DNA of 64,000 nt from Peptoniphilus vaginalis (GCF_900176605.1 NZ_FXLP01000003.1:62001-126000); one strand, 5' to 3'; positions 26,183 to 35,717 are shown, numbered from the stretch's first letter. Notes: generated from the sequence alone by a model not told the origin. Program-made: numbers and translations.

Positions 26183-27564
26183 GTTGTTCCACTTCTCGTA
26201 TCTTCTATTTCAATTCCCATATTCTTTAACTCATCACGAATTTCATCAGCCCTAGCAAAGTCCTTGTTCTTTCTTGCTTCATTTCTTTCCTTGATAAGTT
26301 CTTCAATGTCGCCTGAGATTTCTTCTCTTTCTTCTTCCATTATTCCAAGGACCCTAGTAAGCTTTTTAAGAAGTTCTAAGGATTTTTCAAGAACTTCCTC
26401 GGAAGAATTTTCATCAAGATTTAAGTTGATGTCCTTAACAAGATCAAAGATTGCAGTAATGGCATCAGCAGTGTTTAAGTCATCTTCCATGGCTGTTTCA
26501 AACTTTTCTATGTGCTTGTCATAGCCCTTTAATAAATTTTCTTCCTCTTCTGTGATTTTTTCTACAGAAGTTTTTTCTATGGCATCTTCAAGCTTGTACT
26601 TTGCATTGTAAAGTCTCTTGCTTGAATTTTTTGTTTGTTCCATTACTTCTCTTGAGAAGTTAATTGGCGAACGGTATTGAGTTGTTAAAAGGAAAAATCT
26701 CAAAACTTCTAAGTCAAACTCATCAGAAATTTCTCTAACTGTGAAGAAGTTACCCTTGGATTTTGACATCTTTTCGTTGTCAACAGTTATCATTCCATTG
26801 TGGAGCCAGTAGTTGGCAAAGGGAACCCCGTTGCAAGTTTCTGATTGGGCAATTTCATTTTCGTGGTGAGGGAACTGTAGGTCCTCGCCACCAGTGTGGA
26901 TGTCGATGTTATCTCCAATAATAGTCTTTGCCATTACAGAACACTCAATGTGCCAGCCAGGTCTACCTTCTCCCCAAGGTGCCTGCCAGAAGGGTTCTCC
27001 TTCCTTTTTATTCTTCCAAAGAGCAAAATCTTGTGGGTTTTTCTTGTTGTCATTTATATCGACCCTGTGACCAGAAATTAGGTCATCGAGATTTTTCTTT
27101 GAAAGCTTGCCATAGTCCTTGGCATGGCTAATGTCAAAGTAGACATCTCCATTGGAAACATAGGCTGCTCCCTTGTCTATTAGGGTTTGGACGAAGTCAA
27201 TTATTTCATCAATGTGTTCAGTTGCCCTAGGATTTATAGTTTCATAGTCATAAAGGTGAAGACCACCTGCATCCTTCTTAAATTCTTTTATATATCTTTC
27301 AGCAATGTCAGAAACCTTAACGCCTTCATCATTTGCCTTGTTAATCATCTTATCGTCAATGTCTGTAAAGTTAACAACAAATTTAACCTTCATCCCCTTG
27401 TATTCAAAGTACCTTCTCAAAGTGTCAAAGACAACAAGAGGTCTTGCGTTACCAACGTGGATAAAGTTGTAAACAGTTGGTCCACAGTTGTAGATTCCAA
27501 CTTCACCTTCCTTAATAGGAACAAAGTCCTCCTTCTTCCTACTTAGAGTATTGTATAATTTCAT
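26167..27564 (-). CDS. cysS: Cysteinyl-tRNA synthetase
   Basis: This class I synthetase charges tRNA-Cys. The ATG at 27564, 5 nt after AGGAGG, is the right start and gives MKLYNTLSRKKEDFVP; the open frame reaches 27591 but begins within the upstream hairpin region. The 465 residues hold the zinc/cysteine site (YNCGPTVYNFIHVGN, including the HIGH-equivalent HVGN), LQFPHHENEIAQSE, and KMSKSKGN. Length is normal. It opens the cysS-mrnC-thyX-rlmB-yacP operon and has no T-box leader. Confidence 0.97.
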   Translation of the reverse strand: MKLYNTLSRKKEDFVPIKEGEVGIYNCGPTVYNFIHVGNARPLVVFDTLRRYFEYKGMKVKFVVNFTDIDDKMINKANDEGVKVSDIAERYIKEFKKDAGGLHLYDYETINPRATEHIDEIIDFVQTLIDKGAAYVSNGDVYFDISHAKDYGKLSKKNLDDLISGHRVDINDNKKNPQDFALWKNKKEGEPFWQAPWGEGRPGWHIECSVMAKTIIGDNIDIHTGGEDLQFPHHENEIAQSETCNGVPFANYWLHNGMITVDNEKMSKSKGNFFTVREISDEFDLEVLRFFLLTTQYRSPINFSREVMEQTKNSSKRLYNAKYKLEDAIEKTSVEKITEEEENLLKGYDKHIEKFETAMEDDLNTADAITAIFDLVKDINLNLDENSSEEVLEKSLELLKKLTRVLGIMEEEREEISGDIEELIKERNEARKNKDFARADEIRDELKNMGIEIEDTRSGTTWKRI

Positions 27565-27574
27565 AAATCCTCCT

Positions 27575-27600
27575 ATAAAAAAACGCCTCACTTGAGACGA
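27575..27600 (-). terminator. Terminator between the Nudix gene and cysS
   Basis: CGCCTC (27584-27589) pairs with GAGACG (27594-27599), followed on the minus strand by a run of seven T that ends beside the cysS ribosome site. The whole gap is only 36 bp. Confidence 0.75.
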
Positions 27601-28089
27601 TTATATACCTCTGAAAAATTTTTCGTAGTAATCAAGTCCAATAAAAGTTTTGTCTTCAATCATTCTTTGAATCTTTTCCACGCTGGCTAAGTCAACATCC
27701 ATAACCTCTTCCTCCTGCATGACTATTTCATCAAGAGAAATATTTTTACGCACTAGAAAAATATAAAATATTGTGTTTTTTTCAGTGATAATCCTCTTGA
27801 GTCTAAGTTCATCTTCACTTATATCAACGCCAAGCTCTTCTTTGAACTCACGGACCATACCCTCCTTGGGAGTCTCTCTCGATATAACAGACCCACCAGC
27901 AGAGCAGTACCACATGCCAGCAAAGGATTTTTTATTAAGAGACCTTCTCTGGATAATAAAATTTCCATCATCTCTTAGGATCCATCCCTCAACTATAAGG
28001 TGGTAATCACTATTTTTAAGACGCTCGCCCTTTCTTATGGCTCGCCTCTTCCATTTTCCTTTTTTATCATATACATCCCAATATTCCAC
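27601..28089 (-). CDS. Nudix hydrolase
   Basis: The 162-residue protein starts at a GTG with AAGGAG upstream. The Nudix box reads GGSVISRETPKEGMVREFKEELGV (about 85-108), with all key Gly/Glu/Arg residues. The form with an early WDVYDKKGKWKRRAIRKGERL is close to isopentenyl-diphosphate isomerase-like Nudix proteins of unknown substrate. Hydrolysis of a nucleoside or other diphosphate is likely; the substrate cannot be read from sequence. Confidence 0.9.
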   Translation of the reverse strand: MEYWDVYDKKGKWKRRAIRKGERLKNSDYHLIVEGWILRDDGNFIIQRRSLNKKSFAGMWYCSAGGSVISRETPKEGMVREFKEELGVDISEDELRLKRIITEKNTIFYIFLVRKNISLDEIVMQEEEVMDVDLASVEKIQRMIEDKTFIGLDYYEKFFRGI

Positions 28090-28108
28090 GACAAAACTCC
28101 TTATAGAT

Positions 28109-28137
28109 ATTTTACACTATTATTAGGCTTTTTTAAA
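28109..28137 (-). promoter_or_regulatory. Promoter of the Nudix gene
   Basis: On the minus strand, TTTAAA (28132-28137), a 17-bp spacer and TAAAAT (28109-28114), about 20 nt before the GTG start. Confidence 0.6.
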
Positions 28138-28341
28138 GATTATAAGGACTTTATTTGAGTAAAATTGAACTTAAAAATACTGGTATATTTCCTATGATTT
28201 TTTATGATTTTTTTCCTATAATCTGACATTATTTTTCTCAAAATTTTAAACAAGTATGAAAAGCTTCCACATATAATTTGATTTCATCAATGTAAATTAT
28301 AAAAATAGATAGAAGTCTGATTTAGTTACTTTTACAACTTA

Positions 28342-28350
28342 TGTTATAAT
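28342..28350 (+). promoter_or_regulatory. Extended -10 promoter of the small membrane protein gene
   Basis: TGTTATAAT, an extended -10 element, sits 20 nt before the ATG. No good -35 is seen. The rest of the gap (28138-28341) is AT-rich with no other feature recognised. Confidence 0.6.
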
Positions 28351-28369
28351 GGGATAAAGAGGTGATAAT

Positions 28370-28870
28370 ATGGACTTTCAAAAAGTACTTTTAATTATAT
28401 TTTTGTTGGGATTTATCTCTATTAATTTTAATATTCCAAAATTTAAAAAGAGTATCGATGATTTAGATACAATTGCAACAAATATTCAGTTTACCTGCAT
28501 GCTGTTTGCCTTGCTCTTAAATCAAATGAAAATTTTTTCCTTAATTATGATTCTTGGACTTATTATAAGTGTTTGCAATAATAAGGCTAAGAGTCTTAAG
28601 CCAATCTTTTTTGAACTCATTATATTGATTATCTTGCCCCTACTTATTACTTTTGATTTAGGCATCTTTGTTCCTCTTACTGAATCTGGCTTTACAAGAT
28701 CTTCTGATATTTATTTGGGACTCATACTTACCCTACCTGTTTTCTTCTTAAACCTATATAAGTTTTCAAAGCTCGAAGCTGTGACTAAAAAATATTTTAT
28801 TAGCTTTCTTTTACTTAATTTAATTCTCTATGCTGAAAATTATTTTTTGGTGTTTAAATCTATAAAATAA
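28370..28870 (+). CDS. Small polytopic membrane protein of unknown function
   Basis: The 166-residue protein has about five hydrophobic helices (near 5-22, 40-58, 59-72, 80-97, 118-136 and a last one near 145-160), with little hydrophilic sequence. I do not recognise the family. It begins with ATG behind AAGAGGTGATA and is a single-gene unit with its own promoter and terminator. It is oriented against the neighbouring genes. Confidence 0.7.
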   Translation: MDFQKVLLIIFLLGFISINFNIPKFKKSIDDLDTIATNIQFTCMLFALLLNQMKIFSLIMILGLIISVCNNKAKSLKPIFFELIILIILPLLITFDLGIFVPLTESGFTRSSDIYLGLILTLPVFFLNLYKFSKLEAVTKKYFISFLLLNLILYAENYFLVFKSIK

Positions 28871-28884
28871 AATATTAAAAACAT

Positions 28885-28920
28885 AAACGCTGCTTGTATT
28901 GTTTTTCAAGTAGCGTTTTT
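28885..28920 (+). terminator. Terminator of the small membrane protein gene
   Basis: AAACGCTGCTTG pairs with CAAGTAGCGTTT around a 10-nt loop, followed by T. The flanking A-run means it could also stop transcripts from the other side. Confidence 0.85.
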
Positions 28921-29055
28921 ATTGTCTTAGTAATTTTTAAATTTTATTTTCATTCAAAGGTCACAAGCACTTAAGCAAAAAAATTTTTTAATTTCTTTAA
29001 GCTCAACGAAAATTATTTCTTTAACTTAAGAAGCTAAGAAATTTTTTCAAAAAAA

Positions 29056-29081
29056 AGAAGCTACCAAACTTGGTAACTTCT
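29056..29081 (-). terminator. Terminator of the histidine-utilisation operon
   Basis: AGAAGCTACCA and TGGTAACTTCT pair with one G-T position, followed on the minus strand by eight T. It lies just after glmL. The sequence between 28921 and 29055 is AT-rich with nothing else recognised. Confidence 0.85.
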
Positions 29082-29089
29082 AAAAGTTT

Positions 29090-30433
29090 TTATAATTCTT
29101 TAAGATATTTCTTTAATAATTTGTATGAAGCTTCTTCATCCACAGTAGAAATTAGTCCAGCTGATGATAGGATATACTCCTTATCTAAATAAGTTTTTAC
29201 GTCCCTGTTAATTAGATATTTTTCATCTAAGTCCTTAATGGCTGATAGGATTTTCTTTGGCTCATTAGAATTAATGAGCGATCCACCAGTGCCAATAAAC
29301 ATTTCTGCTGGTCTCAAATCTTTTCCATACTGCTCATAAATAGTTCTAGTAGGTGTTTTAATTTTTTTTATGTGCCCAACGTGTCTCATAAGGGAAGTAT
29401 GAGTTGCTATATAACACAAGACATTGTCAAAGAATAGGTCTTCTTCATTGTCTGGAATATAGCTAGTATGGTTAAAACGAAATTCAGTTTCTTCCTTGGC
29501 ATCTTTTATTCCAAACTTTAAGAAGGGCTCTTCTCCAACTGACTCATAAAGAGCAGTTGCAGAGTACCTCATACCCATATCGCCTTCAACCGTTCTCTTT
29601 TCATAGGGCTCATCAATGGGAGGTGAGATGACATTTTCTTCTCCATAATAAGTTTTACCTATGGAATGAATATCTGTAGTTGCCCCGCCTATGTCAACGG
29701 ATAATATAACCTTATCCAAGTATTTGGCGTAGACTGACATTGCCTTTTGAACTGCAACTGGAGTTGGCAATAATATTTCAAAATCTTGACTTAATAAATC
29801 AATCCCCTTTGCATGGGCGATAGTCTTAATGAAAAGATCTCCAATTGTCTGTCTAAGTGGCCTATAATTTATTGTGTTTGTTGTCGGCATGACATTTTCT
29901 GTGAAGTCACAAGGGACATTAGCTTTTGTAAAGATGTCCCTTATTTCTTCATGAGTGTCAATATTTCCTGCCACAACTACAGGAGTCTTAAGTGACCCCT
30001 TTGCAAGTTTCTTTGCATTGTAGATTATGTTGTCCTTGTTGCCGTGGTCAGTTCCACCACATAAGACTATGATATCAGCACCAGCAGATTTTATTTCTTC
30101 TACTTCTTCGTCCTTGAGTTCGTAGGAATAAACATTTAAAATCCTGGCACCACTTGATAGTGACGCAAGTCTTGCAGCGTCAGTAGTAAGGCTTTTTGAA
30201 AAACCTATGGCTATGACCTTTAGTCCTCCTGATGCTGAAGAACAACCCAATATTTTATCATATTTAACATCAGAGATTTCTCTTAGCTTTTTATAAGCCT
30301 TGTTAAAGCCTTCTCTAACATCGGTCTCCACAGTAGTATAACTTGAAGCTCCAGCCAAAATTACATTTTTACTTGTATCCACTAAATGCAACTTTGTATA
30401 AGTTGATCCAACATCGACTAAAAGATAAATCAT
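29090..30433 (-). CDS. glmL: GlmL/MutL-family protein (glutamate mutase accessory ATPase)
   Basis: The 447-residue protein of the actin-like/Hsp70-ASKHA ATPase fold has phosphate-binding LLVDVGSTYTKLHLVD at the start, a second LSVDIGGATTDIHSIG near 245, and GTGGSLINS near 385. This is the MutL/GlmL family, thought to help or reactivate the B12-dependent glutamate mutase (GlmES). It is the last gene of the operon and overlaps fchA by 4 bp. No glmE or glmS lies in the window. The context suggests that glutamate from histidine continues via methylaspartate; that link is inferred. Confidence 0.88.
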   Translation of the reverse strand: MIYLLVDVGSTYTKLHLVDTSKNVILAGASSYTTVETDVREGFNKAYKKLREISDVKYDKILGCSSASGGLKVIAIGFSKSLTTDAARLASLSSGARILNVYSYELKDEEVEEIKSAGADIIVLCGGTDHGNKDNIIYNAKKLAKGSLKTPVVVAGNIDTHEEIRDIFTKANVPCDFTENVMPTTNTINYRPLRQTIGDLFIKTIAHAKGIDLLSQDFEILLPTPVAVQKAMSVYAKYLDKVILSVDIGGATTDIHSIGKTYYGEENVISPPIDEPYEKRTVEGDMGMRYSATALYESVGEEPFLKFGIKDAKEETEFRFNHTSYIPDNEEDLFFDNVLCYIATHTSLMRHVGHIKKIKTPTRTIYEQYGKDLRPAEMFIGTGGSLINSNEPKKILSAIKDLDEKYLINRDVKTYLDKEYILSSAGLISTVDEEASYKLLKKYLKEL

Positions 30434-31056
30434 GCTAATTTTTCATCTACCACTTTCATAATTTCTGCGTGATTCTTTTCTACAATCTTTCTTGTAGCAG
30501 CCATTTTTTCTTCAAGTTCGTGTCTGTAATTTTGATCCTTAAGTGAGTTAAGGTTGATGATTACATTTAAGAAAGCTCCGTGAACTGCAGCTTCAATGTT
30601 TAATAGAGCTACCGCTACGTCAGTGATTGCATTTGAATTACCTTTTTCAGCAAGTTCTCTTGCGTAATCGTATAATTCAGTAACTTTCATTCCAAGTCCA
30701 AGAGGTACTTCAATTGCATTTCTGTATCCTTCTTGAATTTTTTCTGATCTTGCTGCCTTTTCTTCTTCAGTTTCCTTAGGAAGTTTCATAGCGTCCATAA
30801 CTCCATTAAAAGAGTTAGCGTCTTTGTCGATTCCATCAACAAATTCGTCCTTGTATTTTAAAAGTTTTGCTTGAAGTTCTTCCATTCTTTCAGAAACGTC
30901 CATATATTTTTTCTTGCCAACAGTTAGTCCTGCAACCATTGCAAGAAGTGAAGCAGCCATTGATGCATTTAGGGCAGCAATAGATCCACCACCAGGTGCT
31001 GGTGAATCTGAAGCTGTTTCATTTGCAAATTCTACTATATTTAAATCTTTAAGCAT
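30430..31056 (-). CDS. fchA: Formimino-tetrahydrofolate cyclodeaminase / methenyl-THF cyclohydrolase (FchA)
   Basis: The 208-residue, mostly helical protein matches the cyclodeaminase domain: NETASDSPAPGGGSIAALNASMAASLLAMVAGLT near the start is the folate-binding signature. It removes ammonia from 5-formimino-THF to give 5,10-methenyl-THF and may also act as the cyclohydrolase. In animals this domain is fused to FtcD; here the two are separate genes in one operon, with fhs between them. Confidence 0.92.
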   Translation of the reverse strand: MLKDLNIVEFANETASDSPAPGGGSIAALNASMAASLLAMVAGLTVGKKKYMDVSERMEELQAKLLKYKDEFVDGIDKDANSFNGVMDAMKLPKETEEEKAARSEKIQEGYRNAIEVPLGLGMKVTELYDYARELAEKGNSNAITDVAVALLNIEAAVHGAFLNVIINLNSLKDQNYRHELEEKMAATRKIVEKNHAEIMKVVDEKLA

Positions 31057-31071
31057 TTTTCCTCCCGAGAA

Positions 31072-32751
31072 TTAGAATAATCCAGTAATAACTCCGTCGT
31101 TGTCAATGTCCATCTTGTTAGCAGCTGGAACTTTTGGAAGTCCTGGCATTACCATGATGTTTGAAGTTTGAACAACTATGAAGCCTGCCCCTGCAGATAC
31201 TCTTACATCTTGAATTTCTATGTCAAAGTCTGTAGGTGCTCCCATTATCTTTTGATCATCAGTAAATGAGAATTGTGTCTTAGCAACACAGATTGGAAGC
31301 TTGTCAAGACCAATTTCTTCAAGTTTCTTAACTTGGCTCATTGCAGCCTTAGTGAATTTAGCTTCTCTACCTCTGTAGATTTCTTTAACAATTGTGTTTA
31401 CCTTGTCAACGATAGATGCATTTACATCGTAAAGTAGTTTGAAGTCAGATTTTCCTTCGTCGATTAGTTCAACAACTTGTTTAGCAAGATCTTCTGCACC
31501 TTCGCCGCCCTTTGCGAAACATTCACAAAGTGAAATTCTTACTCCAAGTTCTTTACAAAGTTCTTCTAACTTAGCAATTTCAGCTTCAGTATCATCAGCA
31601 AATCTGTTGATGGCAATAATAGCTGGAACACCAAACTTCTTAATATTTTCAACGTGACGTCTTAAGTTAGCAAATCCTTTTTCAAGAGCTTCAACATTTT
31701 CTGCCTTAAGTTCTTTTTTATCTACTCCACCGTGCATCTTAAGAGCCTTAATTGTTGCAACGATTACAACTGCATCTGGAGCAAGACCTGCCATCCTACA
31801 TTTAATGTCCATAAATTTTTCAGCACCAAGGTCAGCACCGAATCCAGCTTCTGTAACTGCATAATCACTTGTAGCAAGTGCAAGTTTAGTAGCTAGGATT
31901 GAGTTACATCCATGAGCGATATTAGCGAAAGGTCCACCGTGAATAAAGGCTGGTGTGTTTTCAAGAGTTTGTACCATATTTGGTTTTAGTGCATCCTTAA
32001 GAAGCATTGCAACAGCACCTTGGATTTCGAGGTCAGCAACTGTTACAGGTTGATTGTCTAGGTTGTAGCCAATAATCATCTTAGCTAGTCTGTTCTTTAA
32101 GTCTTCAATGTTTTCTGATAGACAAAGAACTGCCATAATTTCAGATGCAACTGTGATCATAAAGTGGTCTTCTCTAGGGAAGCCATCAGCTTTTTTACCA
32201 AGAGAGATAACAACATTTCTAAGAGATCTATCATTCATATCGATAACTCTCTTCCAAGTAATTTGTCTACAGTCAATTCTTAGAGCATTTCCTTGGTGGA
32301 TGTGGTTATCAATACAAGCTGAAATAAGGTTATTTGCAGCTGTCATTGCGTGAAGGTCTCCTGTGAAGTGAAGGTTAATATCTTCCATAGGAACTACTTG
32401 TGAGTATCCGCCACCTGCAGCTCCACCCTTAACACCAAATACTGGTCCAAGAGATGGTTCACGAAGAGCTACTGCAGATTTCTTTCCAAGTCTATTAAGT
32501 CCTTGAGTTAGACCAATAGAAACTGTAGATTTACCTTCACCTGCTGGTGTTGGAGAAATAGCAGAAACAAGAATTAATTTACCATTTTCATTGTTTTCTT
32601 CGATTCTCTTGATTGCATCCCAAGAAATCTTAGTCTTATATTTACCATATTGTTCAAGATCGTCTTTTTCGAATCCAATCTTTGCAGCTACTTCTTCAAT
32701 TGGAAGCATTGTTGCTTCATCAGCTATTTGTATATCTGTTTTAAATCCCAT
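31072..32751 (-). CDS. fhs: Formate-tetrahydrofolate ligase
   Basis: This 559-residue enzyme catalyses formate + THF + ATP to 10-formyl-THF, and runs in reverse to make ATP. Family marks include [20 protein letters not shown] (ATP site, about residues 65-84), [26 protein letters not shown] and the C-terminal [20 protein letters not shown]. Its place between ftcD and fchA in a histidine-degradation operon points to the ATP-yielding direction, releasing formate. Confidence 0.97.
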   Translation of the reverse strand: MGFKTDIQIADEATMLPIEEVAAKIGFEKDDLEQYGKYKTKISWDAIKRIEENNENGKLILVSAISPTPAGEGKSTVSIGLTQGLNRLGKKSAVALREPSLGPVFGVKGGAAGGGYSQVVPMEDINLHFTGDLHAMTAANNLISACIDNHIHQGNALRIDCRQITWKRVIDMNDRSLRNVVISLGKKADGFPREDHFMITVASEIMAVLCLSENIEDLKNRLAKMIIGYNLDNQPVTVADLEIQGAVAMLLKDALKPNMVQTLENTPAFIHGGPFANIAHGCNSILATKLALATSDYAVTEAGFGADLGAEKFMDIKCRMAGLAPDAVVIVATIKALKMHGGVDKKELKAENVEALEKGFANLRRHVENIKKFGVPAIIAINRFADDTEAEIAKLEELCKELGVRISLCECFAKGGEGAEDLAKQVVELIDEGKSDFKLLYDVNASIVDKVNTIVKEIYRGREAKFTKAAMSQVKKLEEIGLDKLPICVAKTQFSFTDDQKIMGAPTDFDIEIQDVRVSAGAGFIVVQTSNIMVMPGLPKVPAANKMDIDNDGVITGLF

Positions 32752-32760
32752 TTTACTTAA

Positions 32761-33654
32761 TTACTCCTCTATTAAAAGTGTTTCTAGAACTTGTTCTTGT
32801 TTAAATCCATCAATTTGCATGTAGTAAGCTGCTGAATCAACAAGAGCTTGTAGTGGAAGAAGTCCAATAAGTTCTGTGTTAACAACAGTTACTCCATATC
32901 TCTTAGCTTCTGATTTTACCATTTCAAGAGCTTGGTAAATTGCAGTCTTTTCATAATTTACAAGGTTCATTGATACTTGTGTTAGACCCTTTTCTTCTAG
33001 TTCAAGACCAATAGCCTTACAGAATCTAAGTCCTCCACCAATGTGACGAACTGTTTTTGCAATTTTATCAGCAATAGCTAAGTCCTTTGTGTTTAAGTTT
33101 ACGTTAAATGCAACTAGGTGGAATCTTGCAGCAACAGCTGTAGCTCCAGATTTAACATTCATTTCTTGTGGACCGTAGTCAGGTTTCCATTCAGGTTTTT
33201 TGATTTTGTCGAAGAATCCTTCGTATTGTCCCTTTCTAACCTTAGCAAGGTTCTTTCTGTCTGGGCTTGTTGCAGCATCTTCATATAGGTAAACAGGAAT
33301 TCCCATTTCTCCTATAGCCTTACCAACCTTGTTTGCATATTCAACACATTCTTCAGTTGTACATTCAGTTACTGGAACGAAAGGTATAACATCAACTGCA
33401 CCCATTCTTGGGTGAGCACCTTCGTGCTTAGACATATCGATGATTTCAGTTGCAACCTTTACAGATTCAAGAACTGCAGCGATGACAGCTTCTGGTTCAC
33501 CAATTACTTCAACAACAAGTCTGTTGTGGTCAGCATCTGGTTGGTAGTCGATTAGCTTTACATTTTCCTTTGCCCTAAAACATTCTGTGATTTTTTCAAC
33601 TTTTCCAAGATCTCTACCTTCAGAATAGTTAGGAATACACATTACTCTTTTCAA
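32761..33654 (-). CDS. ftcD: Glutamate formimidoyltransferase (FtcD)
   Basis: FtcD transfers the formimino group from N-formimino-L-glutamate to tetrahydrofolate, releasing glutamate. The 297-residue protein has the N-terminal signature CIPNYSEGRD, DHNRLVVEVIG near 45, and EGAHPRMGAVDVIPFVP near 80 that holds the catalytic His, then RKGQYEGFFDKI. It lacks the cyclodeaminase domain, supplied by fchA. It lies 81 bp after hutH and 10 bp before fhs. Confidence 0.95.
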   Translation of the reverse strand: MKRVMCIPNYSEGRDLGKVEKITECFRAKENVKLIDYQPDADHNRLVVEVIGEPEAVIAAVLESVKVATEIIDMSKHEGAHPRMGAVDVIPFVPVTECTTEECVEYANKVGKAIGEMGIPVYLYEDAATSPDRKNLAKVRKGQYEGFFDKIKKPEWKPDYGPQEMNVKSGATAVAARFHLVAFNVNLNTKDLAIADKIAKTVRHIGGGLRFCKAIGLELEEKGLTQVSMNLVNYEKTAIYQALEMVKSEAKRYGVTVVNTELIGLLPLQALVDSAAYYMQIDGFKQEQVLETLLIEE

Positions 33655-33735
33655 TTAATTTTCCTCCTATTTATTTGAATTATTTAATACTTTTTCGCTT
33701 ACTTCTATATTATAGGTTAATTATCTTACTATTTA

Positions 33736-35274
33736 TTAAAATTTTACTACCTTTTCAACTTCTTCAAGAAGTTTGCCAGTGTTAATAAGTTCTTGAGCTT
33801 TTTCAAGTTCTTCGTAGATTTCAACAGACTTATCATCTTCGATAAATGCAACTTGTTTTCTTATTACATCGTGAGCAACTTTTGTTCCCTTACCAAGTTG
33901 ATATTTGTTGTCTTCCATTTCCATTCTGAAGTCAAGTGCTTGAGCAGCTATCATAAGTTCAGTAGTTAGAATTCTAGCTGTATTCTTAACAACTTCTCTA
34001 GCTTTTCTTGATGCCCAGTTACCCATAGAAACGAAATCTTCTTGGTTTTCACAAGATGTTATTGAGTCAACACTTGCTGGGTGAGATAAAGTTTTGTTTT
34101 CTGATGCTAAAGCAGCTGCTGCATATTGAGTGATCATAAAACCAGAGTTTAGACCAGGGTGTTTTACTAAGAATGAAGGCATTCCAGAAAGTGTAGTGTT
34201 AACCATTCTTTCAATTCTTCTTTCAGAAACATTACCTAGTTCAGAAACTGCAATTGCTAAGAAGTCAAGTGGTTGTGCCATAAGTTCTCCGTGGAAGTTA
34301 CCACCAGAAATTACCTTGCCATCGTGAGTGATGATTGGGTTATCAGTTGCAGAGTTAAGTTCGATTTCAACTTTTTCTTTAACATATTCAAGAGTGTCTT
34401 TAGAAGCACCGTGAATTTGTGGCATACATCTAAATGTATAAGCATCTTGTACTCTAAGTTCAGCTGTGTGAGTGATATAAGTTGAACCTTCAAGAATATT
34501 TCTTAAGTTTTCAGCAGTCTTAAGTGATCCGGCGTGTGGTCTAATTGTGTGAAGTTCTTCCCAGAATGCATCAATGATTCCTCTAGCAGATTCACAAGAC
34601 ATAGCTCCTGCTATATCAGCAATCTTAGAAAGTTTAAGTGCATCGTAAGTTGCAAGTGCTCCAGTTGCTGTAAGAACTGTTGTACCATTAATAAGTGCAA
34701 GACCTTCTTTAGCTGCAAGTGCGATTGGTTTTAAGCCAGCTTTTTCCATAGCAACCTTACCTGGAAGAAGTTCACCTTCATAATAAGCTTTTCCTAGTCC
34801 AAGCATTGGAAGAACCATGTGTGCAAGTGGTGCTAAGTCACCAGAAGCTCCAAGAGATCCCTTTTCTGGAATAAATGGAACTACGTTTCTGTTTAACATT
34901 TCAAGAAGTAATTCAATAGTAGAAAGTCTGATACCAGAAACACCCTTTAGAAGTGAGTTGATTCTAATAAGCATAACTCCTCTTACTTCATCTTCAGGAA
35001 GTGGGTTGCCAAATCCAGAAGCGTGAGTTCTAATAATGTTTTCTTGAAGTTGAGCTGAATCTTCTTTAGAGATACTTACTCTTGATAGAGAACCAAAACC
35101 AGTGTTGATTCCATAAACAACTCTTTCTTCTTCTACGATTTCTTCAACATATTTTCTTGATTTGTTTACATCAGCGATAGCCTTTTCATCAATTTCTACC
35201 TTAACGTGGTCTCTACATACGGCTACTAATTGTTCAAGATCAAGATCGTTGCCTGTTAATACTACTTTGTTCAT
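33736..35274 (-). CDS. hutH: Histidine ammonia-lyase
   Basis: HutH converts L-histidine to urocanate and ammonia, the first step of histidine breakdown. The 512-residue protein carries the MIO-forming triad A143-S144-G145 in GSLGASGDLAPLAHM, YGINTGFGSLSRV near 54, and DNPIITHDGKVISGGNFHGE near 315. Length is normal. It is the first gene of the hutH-ftcD-fhs-fchA-glmL operon, with a strong promoter and a palindrome at the start site. Confidence 0.97.
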   Translation of the reverse strand: MNKVVLTGNDLDLEQLVAVCRDHVKVEIDEKAIADVNKSRKYVEEIVEEERVVYGINTGFGSLSRVSISKEDSAQLQENIIRTHASGFGNPLPEDEVRGVMLIRINSLLKGVSGIRLSTIELLLEMLNRNVVPFIPEKGSLGASGDLAPLAHMVLPMLGLGKAYYEGELLPGKVAMEKAGLKPIALAAKEGLALINGTTVLTATGALATYDALKLSKIADIAGAMSCESARGIIDAFWEELHTIRPHAGSLKTAENLRNILEGSTYITHTAELRVQDAYTFRCMPQIHGASKDTLEYVKEKVEIELNSATDNPIITHDGKVISGGNFHGELMAQPLDFLAIAVSELGNVSERRIERMVNTTLSGMPSFLVKHPGLNSGFMITQYAAAALASENKTLSHPASVDSITSCENQEDFVSMGNWASRKAREVVKNTARILTTELMIAAQALDFRMEMEDNKYQLGKGTKVAHDVIRKQVAFIEDDKSVEIYEELEKAQELINTGKLLEEVEKVVKF

Positions 35275-35391
35275 AATTGTACTCCCTTTCTTTTAATACA
35301 TTACATCTTACTTACTAATTCAAAAGAAAATATTAAAGATGAAATATTAAGTCATCTTTTGAAAAGTAGTTGCCAAAATTTCTACACTTGC

Positions 35392-35420
35392 TTAGAAAAT
35401 TCCTTGCAAATGTTTTCTAA
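35392..35420. promoter_or_regulatory. Candidate operator at the hutH start site
   Basis: TTAGAAAA (35392-35399) and TTTTCTAA (35413-35420) form an 8-bp inverted repeat right after the -10. Inside it, AAATGTTTTCT (35408-35418) is repeated exactly at the promoter of the histidine-linked transporter (47700-47710). Binding by a hut regulator is inferred. Confidence 0.5.
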
Positions 35421-35424
35421 GTAG

Positions 35425-35453
35425 ATTTTATTCTAAACATAAATTATTGTCAA
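35425..35453 (-). promoter_or_regulatory. Promoter of the hutH operon
   Basis: On the minus strand, consensus TTGACA (35448-35453), a 17-bp spacer and TAAAAT (35425-35430). The leader is about 140 nt and contains a second inverted repeat (AAGATGA / TCATCTT, about 35334-35357). The region 35454-35680 is AT-rich with no other feature recognised. Confidence 0.85.
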
Positions 35454-35681
35454 TAATTTTCATAAAAATTAAACTCAATTTGCTAAAAAAGTACAATGTT
35501 TTAATACGTTTTCTTGATAGTCTGTTTCTTCGATTGTACGCTATAATGTATGCTATTACCTTTTTCCTCGGAAAAATTTCTTAATATTATTTATTTTTTC
35601 TCAATAACTTAAATAAAATATGTTATTAGTTTTAATCTATATTTAAATGCATATTAGTAAAAGGCAAAATAAAGTTTACAT

Positions 35682-35706
35682 AAAAAATGACTTAGTCGCC
35701 TAAGTC
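35682..35706 (-). terminator. Terminator of the small membrane protein gene at 35718
   Basis: GACTTAG (35689-35695) pairs with CTAAGTC (35700-35706), followed on the minus strand by ATTTTTT. Confidence 0.85.
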
Positions 35707-35717
35707 GTAAATTCATC

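Noticed and set aside
27565-27600. T-box leader for cysS
   Set aside because: The gap is only 36 bp, too short for a T-box, and there is no T-box core sequence; only a simple terminator is present.
35530-35560. Plus-strand promoter-like TATAAT (CGCTATAATG)
   Set aside because: No plus-strand gene follows and no -35 is present.
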